Below, piece after piece: positions 1-8,858 of a stretch of 64,000 nucleotides of DNA. The position numbers and the translations under genes were made by a program. Under the pieces are notes generated by a model. The model ran no database searches, was not told the origin of the DNA, and saw only the letters and a list, made by a program, of their open reading frames with translations. Positions within the stretch are counted from its first letter, which is position 1. The number at the start of each line of letters is the position of its first letter. Source of the stretch: an uncultured Bacteroides sp. (GTDB lineage Bacteria; Bacteroidota; Bacteroidia; Cytophagales; Cyclobacteriaceae); NCBI GenBank assembly GCA_902168185.1, contig CABHOV010000041.1, forward strand, positions 62,001 to 126,000. The letters run 5' to 3'.

Positions 1-313
1 TGCTAATCAGGATAGTCTCGTTATCGGAGAATTTAATGATTACCTGTCAGGGGAATACGATGACGCAACCCAATTATTCAGTATAAAGATTGTTCACGAA
101 ACACAACGAGACTATAATGGAGAGAAGCGAAAATTCTATGTCGTTAGTTTTTATGATCAATATGATGAAGTGAATTACCTCGGTATATGCGGACCGTATG
201 CATCGGATAAGCTATACGCCTGGGGCGATCTGACCAACTCTGATTTTACGATCGACACAGGTAAGGATTACGATACTTATCTGACAAATTATCTAAGTAA
301 TCTCGAGGAGTAA
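1..313 (+). CDS. C-terminal part of an unknown protein (5' end outside window)
   Basis: An open frame enters from the left edge and runs without a stop to the TAA at 311-313, giving the last 103 residues of a protein. The visible part is acidic and rich in Tyr and Asp (for example LSGEYDDATQ and SFYDQYDEVN). I recognise no family, and no catalytic motif or membrane segment is visible in the fragment. It is followed by a strong palindromic terminator, which supports this as a real gene 3' end. It converges on the AsmA-like gene. The function cannot be judged without the upstream sequence. Confidence 0.6.
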   Translation, partial: ANQDSLVIGEFNDYLSGEYDDATQLFSIKIVHETQRDYNGEKRKFYVVSFYDQYDEVNYLGICGPYASDKLYAWGDLTNSDFTIDTGKDYDTYLTNYLSNLEE

Positions 314-332
314 ACTTTAAATTGATCTCAAA

Positions 333-364
333 AAAATAGCCGGGTATATATACCCGGCTATTTT
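333..364. terminator. bidirectional terminator, perfect 32-bp palindrome
   Basis: Positions 333-364 form a perfect inverted repeat whose GC core is AGCCGGGT/ACCCGGCT. It is flanked by A residues on the left and T residues on the right, so each strand shows a stem followed by a U-run. It lies between two convergent genes (partial gene ending at 313, AsmA-like gene ending at 384), as expected for a shared intrinsic terminator. The TATATATA centre is part of the symmetry. Confidence 0.9.
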
Positions 365-383
365 ATTTTATACTTGGTGTTTA

Positions 384-3347
384 CTAACTCTTCTTCTTTT
401 TCAACAATCCTTTAATAAGACTCTTCGCGTCTTCTACCTGCTGTGTTTTAGTTGAATCTGCCTTAGTCTTCGTTTTGGTGGTATCAGATTTACCCAATAT
501 ACTTCCAACTATTTTTTCTGCTTCAGTGCCTTTCACAGCCTTCTCAATAGCTTTAGTTCCTTCTTCTTTTGCTACCGTTGTAGCGGCTTCTTTCACTTGC
601 TGCTTTTGCTCATCCATAATCAGTTTTGGAGAAGGACTTGTAACGGAACCACCCAAACCTATAGTAACTGGTACTGTTCCATTAGGATCTGCTTTAGCGC
701 CTGTTTTGCTGGCAATCAAACTATTGAATTGTGACCCCAGTTTCCCGGCAGGCACATCCATTTTTAATGTATAGTCTATAGATTGATCCATTCCCGTGCT
801 TCCAGCTATCGTAGTTTTATAACTTCCAAACTTGACATCGAATGGCTTCACACTTAGTCTTCCATCTTTTATAGCTGCTGACATTAGAACATCTTTCATT
901 GTTACCTCATTGGCATCGCTAAGTTTGGTCAACGAAGTTATACCTGAAATAAGTTTTGAATCTTTAAGTGCCGCTTGTGCGATCTTGATCAAACCACCTC
1001 CGTTAACAGTGGCCATGTTGGGCATCATATCTTTCAAAAGCTCTCCACTGATTTTAAAGTCCGTGGAGAAATTACCGTTTACCATGCCCGCTATAGGAGC
1101 ATAAGTAGACACTAATGAAGACGCGCTTGACGCTTCCTTCATGGAAACATTCTCGATCTTCAATCCCAAGTCATATTTAGGATGTGCTATATCTTTAGCA
1201 TTATAAGTACCATTTACAACGAAGCTTCCGCCAAGCATATTAAACTTCAATCCGCTTAAGTTCGCGATACCCTCTTTAACCACCACATCACCGGACGCGT
1301 TGGTCATGGTATAGTTCATCATCTTAACGGTTTTGATATTCGACTTCAGCAGGAAATCAATGTTCTGCGGAACTGGAAATACGCTTAGAGCCGCGGTATC
1401 TGCCGTTGTTGCAGGAGCATCGCTATCGCTCATAAATTCATTGAGATCCAGCAATGTGGAATTAAAGTTTACCGCACCTTTAATGGTTTCGTTCTTACCG
1501 AATATATAGCCCAGGTAATTCAATACCGAACCACTCACATTGAAATCACTTTTACCAATCGTACCGTTTACATTTTGCAATTCGATTTTCTTCGGATCGA
1601 ACACCATTCCAGCCTGTGATAAAGTAACAGTAGGAAGATCTTTTGTTATATACTTGAAATCTTTCAAGGATGCTGTACCGCTAGTAGGTAGTTTGTCATA
1701 GCGTTCTGCCTGCACATCAGAATATTTACCTTTCGTTGAAATGTCGGCTTTAACCTTACCGGCCAGCGACATTCCTTCTACCGGAAATACTTTTGTGATC
1801 TTCTCAAGATCGATACCTCCTTTTGCTTTCAGATCCCATGTATAGTCATCCAGGTTTTGCAACAATAAGTCGGCACTGAATTTTTCTCCATCCATCAATA
1901 CAGACATATCTTTTACAGTAATGAATGTCTCTGCCAATTTACCAGAAGTGTTTTTCACTGTGGATGTGAAATGAAGATCTTGTAATGGCAATGGGAATTG
2001 TGATGACTTTACATATCCGCTTGTTAGAGACATAGCAGCATCTATAGCCGGAATAGTTTTCTTCAAGCTATCATATATACCCTTTGCGTTTAAGTTTATA
2101 GCGTAGCTGCCTTTCATATCCAGGCCTTCCATCGGGAACATTTTATTTAATTCCGCCAGGTTGAGTTTTGCGGCTACGGTAGCATCTACGTTGGTAGGAT
2201 ACATTTTAGTAATGAGTGCTTTTGCATCTACCGGGTTAGAGCCAAAATCAAGGTGAAGCTTCTTCAGATCGATGATGGTGTTATCAATTATACCATCCTT
2301 GTTATCCACGAGTAAGTCTACATTTATATTATTAACAGCTGTAGGCAGGTCGGGATATTTGAACATAGCATCCTTAACCAAAAGATTAAGATTGAAAGCC
2401 GGCATCTGTTTTTCGCTATAGGTTCCTTTCACAAAACCATTAAAGGATAGATCTCCTTTTGCTTCAATGTTGTTAAAGCTTTGAGTATACATACCGGGTA
2501 CCAGTGAGAGAATACTTTTGAAAGTATTTTCAGGGCTCTTGAAAGAAAGATCCATACCAAAATCTTTCTCATTCATTTTAAACCATCCGTCAAAGCTCAT
2601 CGCAAAGTCATTAAGCTTTGCAGTGTTCTCTTTGAAAGTATATTTCGTATAGGCTTCGCTGATTGAAACAGTAGCATCAATTTCTGCGCGCTTGTTGCTC
2701 AAGTACTCTACGCCACCGTACGCAACGGTAAGGGTATCCGCTACAGTGTTTGTTTTCAGATCGAATACGTCTTGCGTGAAATCTCCAGAGCCTGAGTGAT
2801 TCACACCTTTCAGGCTCATCAGGAAAGGAAGCGTTGCATCGTCATAGGTTATATCACCATCAATAATTTCCCAATGATCGATACCAAAAGAAAAGTTACT
2901 AGGTTCTTCCGTTGTGGTCACTGTATCGGTAGAAGGGACAGCAATGTCATAGTTCGCCCGTCCATCTTTCAGAACTTTCACGTTAATGATTGGACGCACC
3001 AGAGATATACCTTTTACCCGAAGCTGATCGCCAAAAAGAATTTCTTTGAGATTGACTTCTACTTCAAAGCTTTCGGTAGCGAACAGAACTTCTCCCTCAA
3101 ACGGAGCGCGGTTTATCACACCAAGGTCACGCATCTCTGCTGTGATGTTTGGAAAGTTCTTGAACAGAGTGATGTCAAATTTCTCAACATCGTATACAAC
3201 ATCGGCATTAACCGACTTGTTAATTTCCTTGTTGATCGCTGCTACAATGTCATCTTTAAAGACTATGGGGATGATAAAAGCTGCCGCCAGTATAAGTACA
3301 ATTAACCCACCGATAATGATGAGTGTCCATTTCAATGCTTTTTTCAT
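384..3347 (-). CDS. AsmA-like envelope protein (987 aa)
   Basis: The protein starts with a basic N-terminus and one hydrophobic segment (about residues 7-30), followed by a very long region of repetitive beta-strand character typical of AsmA-family proteins. The C-terminal third matches the AsmA-like C-terminal region seen in Bacteroidota. The last 70 residues are Lys/Glu-rich and low complexity. AsmA-family proteins are anchored in the inner membrane with a long periplasmic beta-groove and are implicated in outer-membrane lipid transport or assembly. That role is inferred here from overall architecture, since the family has no catalytic residues to check. The gene stands alone, with 227 bp upstream and a strong terminator downstream. 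The ATG at 3345-3347 is the natural start directly before the membrane anchor. Confidence 0.8.
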   Translation of the reverse strand: MKKALKWTLIIIGGLIVLILAAAFIIPIVFKDDIVAAINKEINKSVNADVVYDVEKFDITLFKNFPNITAEMRDLGVINRAPFEGEVLFATESFEVEVNLKEILFGDQLRVKGISLVRPIINVKVLKDGRANYDIAVPSTDTVTTTEEPSNFSFGIDHWEIIDGDITYDDATLPFLMSLKGVNHSGSGDFTQDVFDLKTNTVADTLTVAYGGVEYLSNKRAEIDATVSISEAYTKYTFKENTAKLNDFAMSFDGWFKMNEKDFGMDLSFKSPENTFKSILSLVPGMYTQSFNNIEAKGDLSFNGFVKGTYSEKQMPAFNLNLLVKDAMFKYPDLPTAVNNINVDLLVDNKDGIIDNTIIDLKKLHLDFGSNPVDAKALITKMYPTNVDATVAAKLNLAELNKMFPMEGLDMKGSYAINLNAKGIYDSLKKTIPAIDAAMSLTSGYVKSSQFPLPLQDLHFTSTVKNTSGKLAETFITVKDMSVLMDGEKFSADLLLQNLDDYTWDLKAKGGIDLEKITKVFPVEGMSLAGKVKADISTKGKYSDVQAERYDKLPTSGTASLKDFKYITKDLPTVTLSQAGMVFDPKKIELQNVNGTIGKSDFNVSGSVLNYLGYIFGKNETIKGAVNFNSTLLDLNEFMSDSDAPATTADTAALSVFPVPQNIDFLLKSNIKTVKMMNYTMTNASGDVVVKEGIANLSGLKFNMLGGSFVVNGTYNAKDIAHPKYDLGLKIENVSMKEASSASSLVSTYAPIAGMVNGNFSTDFKISGELLKDMMPNMATVNGGGLIKIAQAALKDSKLISGITSLTKLSDANEVTMKDVLMSAAIKDGRLSVKPFDVKFGSYKTTIAGSTGMDQSIDYTLKMDVPAGKLGSQFNSLIASKTGAKADPNGTVPVTIGLGGSVTSPSPKLIMDEQKQQVKEAATTVAKEEGTKAIEKAVKGTEAEKIVGSILGKSDTTKTKTKADSTKTQQVEDAKSLIKGLLKKKKS

Positions 3348-3574
3348 ATATAAATTTTAGACTTGATAAGTTTAGATGTTCGGTTAGACGCTTGGTTAGA
3401 ATTTGTACGGGAGATGCGCGAAAAATGTATAAAGTTTTTGTCGCCTCATAATATTTCAGGTTCTTAATTCTGAACTCAAATTTACTAAACGGGAGGTTGT
3501 ATTTTTTGGTATTCGACAGAAAGCTTCTTTTAAAAGCCCGTTGTAACGCTAGGTTGAATGGCGTGTAAACGCAT

Positions 3575-5008
3575 TCAGAAAAGCTTCAGAAACCAATCCA
3601 TTAATTTCCTGGAAAGAGCGGTATAGGGCGGATAGAATGGCTGAATGGTTGTGAATCCCCGCTTTTGCTTCATCACGGGTTTATCATGAGAGAAAGCCAG
3701 AAATCCGTAATACCCATGGGAGTTGCCCAAGCCACTGTTATTCACACCGCCAAACGGAAGGTTATGATGCAGAAAATGAATGGCGCAATCATTTATACAA
3801 ATGGCTCCGGAAGAAGTTTCCTGTACTATTTTTTTCCTTTCCTTTTCACTTTGCGTGAATATATATAGAGCAAGTGCCTTTGGTTTTGAATTGATAATGC
3901 TGATTACTGAATCGAGATCGGTATAGGAGATCACAGGAAGTATAGGTCCGAAAATTTCTTCGTTCATGATCCTTGATTGCTCAGGTACATGTGATAAAAT
4001 TACCGGGTGAATTAAACGCGAAGTCTGATCTACCTTACCACCAAATTCAATTCTTGCCCCATGGTATAGAGCATCTTGCAGTAATTCTGTAAGTCGCGAA
4101 AAATGTTTTTGATTAACGATGCGGCAATAGCTTGTTGAGGTCTCAAACGACTCGCCTCCTGATGCAAAATGTTTTTTTACCTGGACTTTCAACTCTTCAA
4201 TAAACGATGGCATCACATGTTCATCAACCAGAATATAGTCTGGGGCAACACAAGTTTGTCCGTTGTTTACAAACTTAGCAACAGCAATACGTTGCGCCGC
4301 TTCTTTGATATTGGCAGAACGCGTAACGATTGTCGGAGACTTTCCTCCAAGCTCTAAGGTTACAGATGAAAGATTTTCTGCAGCAGCTTTCATTACTTGT
4401 TTGCCAATAGAAGGACTACCCGTAAAAAATATATGGTCAAAGGGAAGCTTGAGTAAATGTTGTGATACTTCAGGCCCGCCTTCAAAAACGGAGACGCGTC
4501 CATCTGGAAATATCTCCTGTACCATTCGCGTAATGAGTGCAGATACATGCGGTGTTAATTCCGAAGGCTTGAGTATAACACTGTTGCCCGCTGCTATCGC
4601 TGATACTAAAGGACCAATGGCTAAGCTGAAAGGATAATTCCACGGAGATATAATGAGACATATACCTCGTGCTTCAGGTTGCAGGTATGAGCGTGTACCC
4701 AACATGGTAATGGGAGCATCAATTTTACGCGGCTGGGCCCATGTTTCCAAAGAGGAAACCGCCAGTTTTATTTCGCTGAGTACATGAAAGATTTCGGTAC
4801 CATCAACTTCTACTGCAGGTTTTTGAAAATCGTTATAGGCAGCCAGATGTATATGCGATCGATTTTCGTGGATCCAGTCGCGTAATTTTTGAAGATACTT
4901 TTTTCGGGTAGACAAGGTTTCCCTACGAATGGAGAGCAGGCTTTTCTGATGGCTTTTAAAAGCTTGGCTTATCAAATCAATGATACTTGTTTCCACGGTC
5001 GCCTGCAT
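3575..5008 (-). CDS. aldehyde dehydrogenase, ALDH3-like (477 aa)
   Basis: NAD(P)-dependent aldehyde dehydrogenase oxidising an aldehyde to the carboxylic acid. The motifs ELGGKSP (general-base Glu region) and NNGQTCVAPD (catalytic Cys), and the C-terminal LPFGGVNNSGLGNSHG, are all intact and typical of the ALDH3 group that often acts on fatty or aromatic aldehydes. The length is normal for this group. An in-frame TTG at 5041 would add eleven residues. I prefer the ATG at 5006-5008 because family proteins start close to this point. Neighbours do not indicate a pathway, so the substrate is unknown. The gene is divergent from the transglutaminase-like gene at 5145. Confidence 0.88.
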   Translation of the reverse strand: MQATVETSIIDLISQAFKSHQKSLLSIRRETLSTRKKYLQKLRDWIHENRSHIHLAAYNDFQKPAVEVDGTEIFHVLSEIKLAVSSLETWAQPRKIDAPITMLGTRSYLQPEARGICLIISPWNYPFSLAIGPLVSAIAAGNSVILKPSELTPHVSALITRMVQEIFPDGRVSVFEGGPEVSQHLLKLPFDHIFFTGSPSIGKQVMKAAAENLSSVTLELGGKSPTIVTRSANIKEAAQRIAVAKFVNNGQTCVAPDYILVDEHVMPSFIEELKVQVKKHFASGGESFETSTSYCRIVNQKHFSRLTELLQDALYHGARIEFGGKVDQTSRLIHPVILSHVPEQSRIMNEEIFGPILPVISYTDLDSVISIINSKPKALALYIFTQSEKERKKIVQETSSGAICINDCAIHFLHHNLPFGGVNNSGLGNSHGYYGFLAFSHDKPVMKQKRGFTTIQPFYPPYTALSRKLMDWFLKLF

Positions 5009-5144
5009 AATTAAATGTAGCCTAAATATCCAAGCAGTCAAAATCCCGTAATCAACGGCTAAACATTACTTCAATGTTAACCCTAACTTGCTTCATGTTA
5101 CTTTTATGTTTAATTTGTTAACAGTAAATTAACATTGGCATAAT

Positions 5145-5981
5145 ATGAAGGGTCTGGTGTTGATATTTTTTCTGCCAATACTTGCGCTTGCGCAAGAGGT
5201 ACAACGTGCGTCTCAATCTGACAATTCTATCCATTACTATATTTCACTTTACAGCACTACCGATTCAAGGGATGCATCTGCTGCAGAGCTTCTCGGTTTT
5301 GTAGATAAGCTTGAAGCGAAGAAGGATGGCTTTAAACATGACAAGGCATTTCTCAGTTATCTGTTTACAAAAACGCATCAGCGTTTCCTTAGAAATTATA
5401 CCGAGTATTCATCTTTCAATGAACTGTTAAGCAAGGGACATTATAACTGTCTAACCGCTACAGCGCTATATGCTATATTGTTAGATCACTTTGATGTTCC
5501 ATATCAAATCATTGAAACAAATTATCATATATTTTTGATGGCAGAAACAACGGAGGGGCAAGTGTTACTTGAAACTACCGATCCCGCTCATGGATTTACA
5601 GATAGTAAAAATGAAATCGAAAAAAGAATAAGTATATATAGAAAGAATGCTATTCAGAAAACAAATAAGGACAAGCAGTATTATCACTTCAGCTTTGACT
5701 TGTACAATGATGTTAATCTGGACGAGATGTTGGGGTTGCTATACTATAACCATGCGATCAAAGCGTACAACAATCGTCAATGGGTAAACTCCATAGCTTA
5801 TCTTGAAAAGGCCAGCACACTGTATCAGTCCCCACGTCTGGAAGAGTTCTCAAGAATCATTTTGCTTTCAGTAGCAGAGAGCAGGCTGGATGCGTCTCTG
5901 AAGGAATCTTATATAAGAAAGATTCAGACGGTGCGTAAGAATCGTACCGAAGTCGTTGCTAACGCCAGCAGTAATTTCTAA
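5145..5981 (+). CDS. secreted transglutaminase-like protein (278 aa)
   Basis: The N-terminus (MKGLVLIFFLPILALAQ) is a signal peptide with a likely cleavage after ALA. In the middle of the protein, GHYNCLTATALYAIL, then NYHIFLM, then ETTDPAHGF supply a Cys, a His and an Asp in the order and spacing of the transglutaminase-like papain fold, so an active cysteine protease or amidase fold is plausible. The C-terminal third looks helical and may hold one or two TPR-like helices (NHAIKAYNNRQWVNSIAYLEKA). The substrate is unknown. The stop lies only 4 bp from the stop of the convergent OmpA-like gene, leaving no room for a separate terminator. Confidence 0.6.
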   Translation: MKGLVLIFFLPILALAQEVQRASQSDNSIHYYISLYSTTDSRDASAAELLGFVDKLEAKKDGFKHDKAFLSYLFTKTHQRFLRNYTEYSSFNELLSKGHYNCLTATALYAILLDHFDVPYQIIETNYHIFLMAETTEGQVLLETTDPAHGFTDSKNEIEKRISIYRKNAIQKTNKDKQYYHFSFDLYNDVNLDEMLGLLYYNHAIKAYNNRQWVNSIAYLEKASTLYQSPRLEEFSRIILLSVAESRLDASLKESYIRKIQTVRKNRTEVVANASSNF

Positions 5982-5985
5982 AAGA

Positions 5986-6696
5986 TTAATTCTGTAGAAT
6001 CCGAAGTTCAACTCTTCTGTTCATTCTGTGTGATTCGGGAGTATCATCACGCGACAGCGGTTGTGTACCTCCAAATGCTTTTGTCTTCACACGACTTTTA
6101 TTAATGTTCTTGGACACAATATAGTCCTTCACAGATTCAACGCGTGCTTTGGAGAGCTTGAGGTTCTCTTTTGCATCACCGAGGTAATCAGTATGGCCTT
6201 CGAGCTGAATTACCATCGTTGCATTCTCTTTCATCATCTTTACAACAACATCAAGTTCCGAATAAGAATCTTCGTTGATCTTCGATCTTCCTACCTGAAA
6301 GATCACATTGTCCAGACGCATCACATGACCAACAGAATGTTTGCTCGCATTTGATGGAGCGCCTGACGTAAGCTCTATATCTTTTAAGATTTTACTCGCA
6401 CCGTTCGCTTCAGCAGGGTCAATCATATACTTCGCTGTAGTAAAACCAGGCGCTTCTACAACGATAGAATACTTTTCATTATCAAAAAGCGGAAAGGAAT
6501 AGCGGTTGTTGTTCAGCGTACCCATACGATTCCCGTACGGAAGACTTTGGTATGTGATGCGCGCTGTTACCGGCTCTTTTGTTGCAGCGTTAATAATGTT
6601 GCCTTCTGCATATATGAGTGAGTCAGTTGCTTGTGCAGCTGCTATACCAATACTGAAAATGAACGCAATGGAAAGTGTAAAAAACCTATGAGCCAT
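5986..6696 (-). CDS. OmpA-family protein (236 aa)
   Basis: A signal peptide (about residues 1-22) is followed by a carboxypeptidase-regulatory-like beta domain (about 25-95, with GNIINAATKEPVTARITY) and a C-terminal OmpA domain (about 125-236). The OmpA domain shows the peptidoglycan-binding signature LEGHTDYLGD, then LSKARVESVKDY and NRRVELRIL. Such proteins sit in the periplasm or outer membrane and bind peptidoglycan. The gene starts 9 bp downstream of the larger OmpA/PD40 gene with a similar domain order, so the two are probably co-transcribed and derived from one another at the C-terminus. Confidence 0.88.
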   Translation of the reverse strand: MAHRFFTLSIAFIFSIGIAAAQATDSLIYAEGNIINAATKEPVTARITYQSLPYGNRMGTLNNNRYSFPLFDNEKYSIVVEAPGFTTAKYMIDPAEANGASKILKDIELTSGAPSNASKHSVGHVMRLDNVIFQVGRSKINEDSYSELDVVVKMMKENATMVIQLEGHTDYLGDAKENLKLSKARVESVKDYIVSKNINKSRVKTKAFGGTQPLSRDDTPESHRMNRRVELRILQN

Positions 6697-6705
6697 GGTA
6701 AAAAA

Positions 6706-8739
6706 TTACAATTTCAAAATTCTGAATTCTACCCTGCGATTCTTCTTCCGTCCTTCTTTAGTCTCGTTCGTATCAGTAGGCTTGCCCTCACCGAAGAACT
6801 CTGTTGTTATGCGATTCTGTGCAATTCCTTTATCAACAAGATACGTGGTAACAGATTTTGCTCTGCGCTCTGAAAGTCCAAGGTTATATTGTTCCGGACC
6901 AGTGGCATCTGTGTGACCAGAGATCGTAATTTCCATACCACTCTTTTCCTTCATCAATTCAACTATACGATTCAACTCCGGAAATGATTCAGGTTTCAAA
7001 GTTGCTTTATCAAAATCAAAGAAGACGTTGTTCAGTACGATCGTAACATTCTCTTTTACGGTAGCCAATTCAATAGGCGACAACTTGAAGTCTTCTCCTT
7101 CAATCACTTTATCAGAAGTTATATTTCGCAGATCGAGGTTCTGACTTTCTGAAAGTTTGTCCTTTGCCTCTGCACGGATACCATAAAGATTGCCTGCCGG
7201 TAAACGAATTTCATACTCGCCTGTTTCCGGATTGGACTGTGCTATACCAACATCTTTACCATCAGGAAGACGTTCGTATATAATCTTTGCACCCAAAGGA
7301 TCGCCTGTTGTCTTATCAATGATTTTTCCTTTTACAGTAACCCATGGCTCCGGATTTTTAACGATTGGAAGTTTAACACGGAATATATCTGTATTCGTTT
7401 CAGTAACACCGCGGGAGTAGTATGCAAAATCACTGTTCGCAGGAATGTTAAAGAACAGATCTTCCAGAGGAGAGTTAATCTCAGGGCCAAGGTTTTCAGG
7501 TTCCGACCAGCTTGTCCACGTGTCATCTAACCTTCTTGATACATATATATCTGTACCGCCATAACCACTGAAACCATTCGAAGAGAAGTATAGAGTTTTA
7601 TCATCGGATGCCAGGAAAGGAGCAGACTCTTCTCCGGCAGTATTGATTACATCAGCAAGGTTAAGTGGTTGTGACCAAGTGCTATCGTTGCTCATAAAGC
7701 TCACATAGAGATCACGATCACCTTGACCATCTTCGCGCTGTACAGACATCAACAATGTTTTTCGATTGTTGGTGAGGAAGTAGTTAGCCTTTTCATGGAA
7801 GTTATAGTCGTTGATTATATTCAACGCCTTAGGCTTACCCCATGAACCTCCAACATTCGAGCTGATGGACACACCGGCTCTCATTTTTCCATTGTCGAGA
7901 TATTTGTTACCCAGTATCATGATGGCAGATTTACCGTCTGGTGTAACAGATTGAATAGTATTCACAAAGTTAGGACCTGTGTTGTTGAATGGAGCTCCCA
8001 TATTTTTGGCAAGCTGCCAGCGACCAGCAGAGTCCAATTCAGAGTACCATATATCTTCTTTATCATTTACGCCCCCTACATTTTCAGGGTGATTTCTACG
8101 ACTGAAGTAAAGCGTTTTACCATCCGGTGAAAGTAATGGATTGAGTTCGCTGTACTCGCTGTTTACATTTTTATCAAGTGCTTCAATCAGAATACCGGAT
8201 GCGAGTAACTGCATTTTAGGAATGTCGGCAATGATCGGGTAACTGGAATCAGAGATCGCGATAGCATCGATTCCAAAATAACCGGGGACAGCAGCGCCAT
8301 CAAATTCAATTTTGATAGCGGCAACTTTATAGGAAGTAACATCCATGAATAAGTTGAGCATCCTTCCTTTCAAAGGAACGGCCATTGGGTTCAATGTATT
8401 CACAACATATTCTTTCCCTGCTTCATCATATACAAGCACACGAAAAATAGCACTGGGATTATGCGACTCAGCAATAGCGATCTGGCGAATGCTGATAGGA
8501 TTCGCGAAGCCAAGCTTTAAAAATTCTTTACGGTTAGGTTTATCAGGAGCCCACGCATTTGGACTCTGTCCACCCGCAGGTAATACGTTTGGTTTACCCA
8601 ACGCTTGTTGCGCAGAGTATTGCACCGGAGTAAGTTCCGATGAAAACTCAATTACCTTGGAAGCCCACTGCACAACTTGTGCCTTTGAACTCAGGAAAAA
8701 TAAGACCGATAATGCAAAGGTTAGTAAAACTCGCTTCAT
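6706..8739 (-). CDS. OmpA-family protein with PD40 propeller (677 aa)
   Basis: Signal peptide at 1-20, then a discoidin-like or galactose-binding-like N-terminal region (about 25-165), then a series of PD40/TolB-type beta-propeller repeats (about 200-455, with recurring LYFSRR, TLYFSSNGF and DIYVSRR). A carboxypeptidase-regulatory-like domain (about 470-540) and a C-terminal OmpA domain (about 560-677, with FDFDKATLKPES and SGHTDATGPEQYNLGLSERR) follow. This architecture is common in Bacteroidota and suggests an outer-membrane or periplasmic protein anchored to peptidoglycan. It is sometimes linked to type IX secretion or gliding (compare PorE), but that link is inference. It forms an operon with the next OmpA gene. 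Confidence 0.88.
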   Translation of the reverse strand: MKRVLLTFALSVLFFLSSKAQVVQWASKVIEFSSELTPVQYSAQQALGKPNVLPAGGQSPNAWAPDKPNRKEFLKLGFANPISIRQIAIAESHNPSAIFRVLVYDEAGKEYVVNTLNPMAVPLKGRMLNLFMDVTSYKVAAIKIEFDGAAVPGYFGIDAIAISDSSYPIIADIPKMQLLASGILIEALDKNVNSEYSELNPLLSPDGKTLYFSRRNHPENVGGVNDKEDIWYSELDSAGRWQLAKNMGAPFNNTGPNFVNTIQSVTPDGKSAIMILGNKYLDNGKMRAGVSISSNVGGSWGKPKALNIINDYNFHEKANYFLTNNRKTLLMSVQREDGQGDRDLYVSFMSNDSTWSQPLNLADVINTAGEESAPFLASDDKTLYFSSNGFSGYGGTDIYVSRRLDDTWTSWSEPENLGPEINSPLEDLFFNIPANSDFAYYSRGVTETNTDIFRVKLPIVKNPEPWVTVKGKIIDKTTGDPLGAKIIYERLPDGKDVGIAQSNPETGEYEIRLPAGNLYGIRAEAKDKLSESQNLDLRNITSDKVIEGEDFKLSPIELATVKENVTIVLNNVFFDFDKATLKPESFPELNRIVELMKEKSGMEITISGHTDATGPEQYNLGLSERRAKSVTTYLVDKGIAQNRITTEFFGEGKPTDTNETKEGRKKNRRVEFRILKL

Positions 8740-8858
8740 GCCAGAGCGTCTGTTAAAAGATTTGAACTTTAAACATAGCTAAAAAAATCAAAAGGATGTT
8801 GAATCAACACTTCAAAAAGACGAATGCAGTATAATTAGTGATAAATAACGGTTACGTT

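Noticed and set aside
2796-3360. Plus-strand open frames inside the AsmA-like gene
   Set aside because: They are shadows of the minus-strand gene, with compositions unlike proteins and no supporting motifs.
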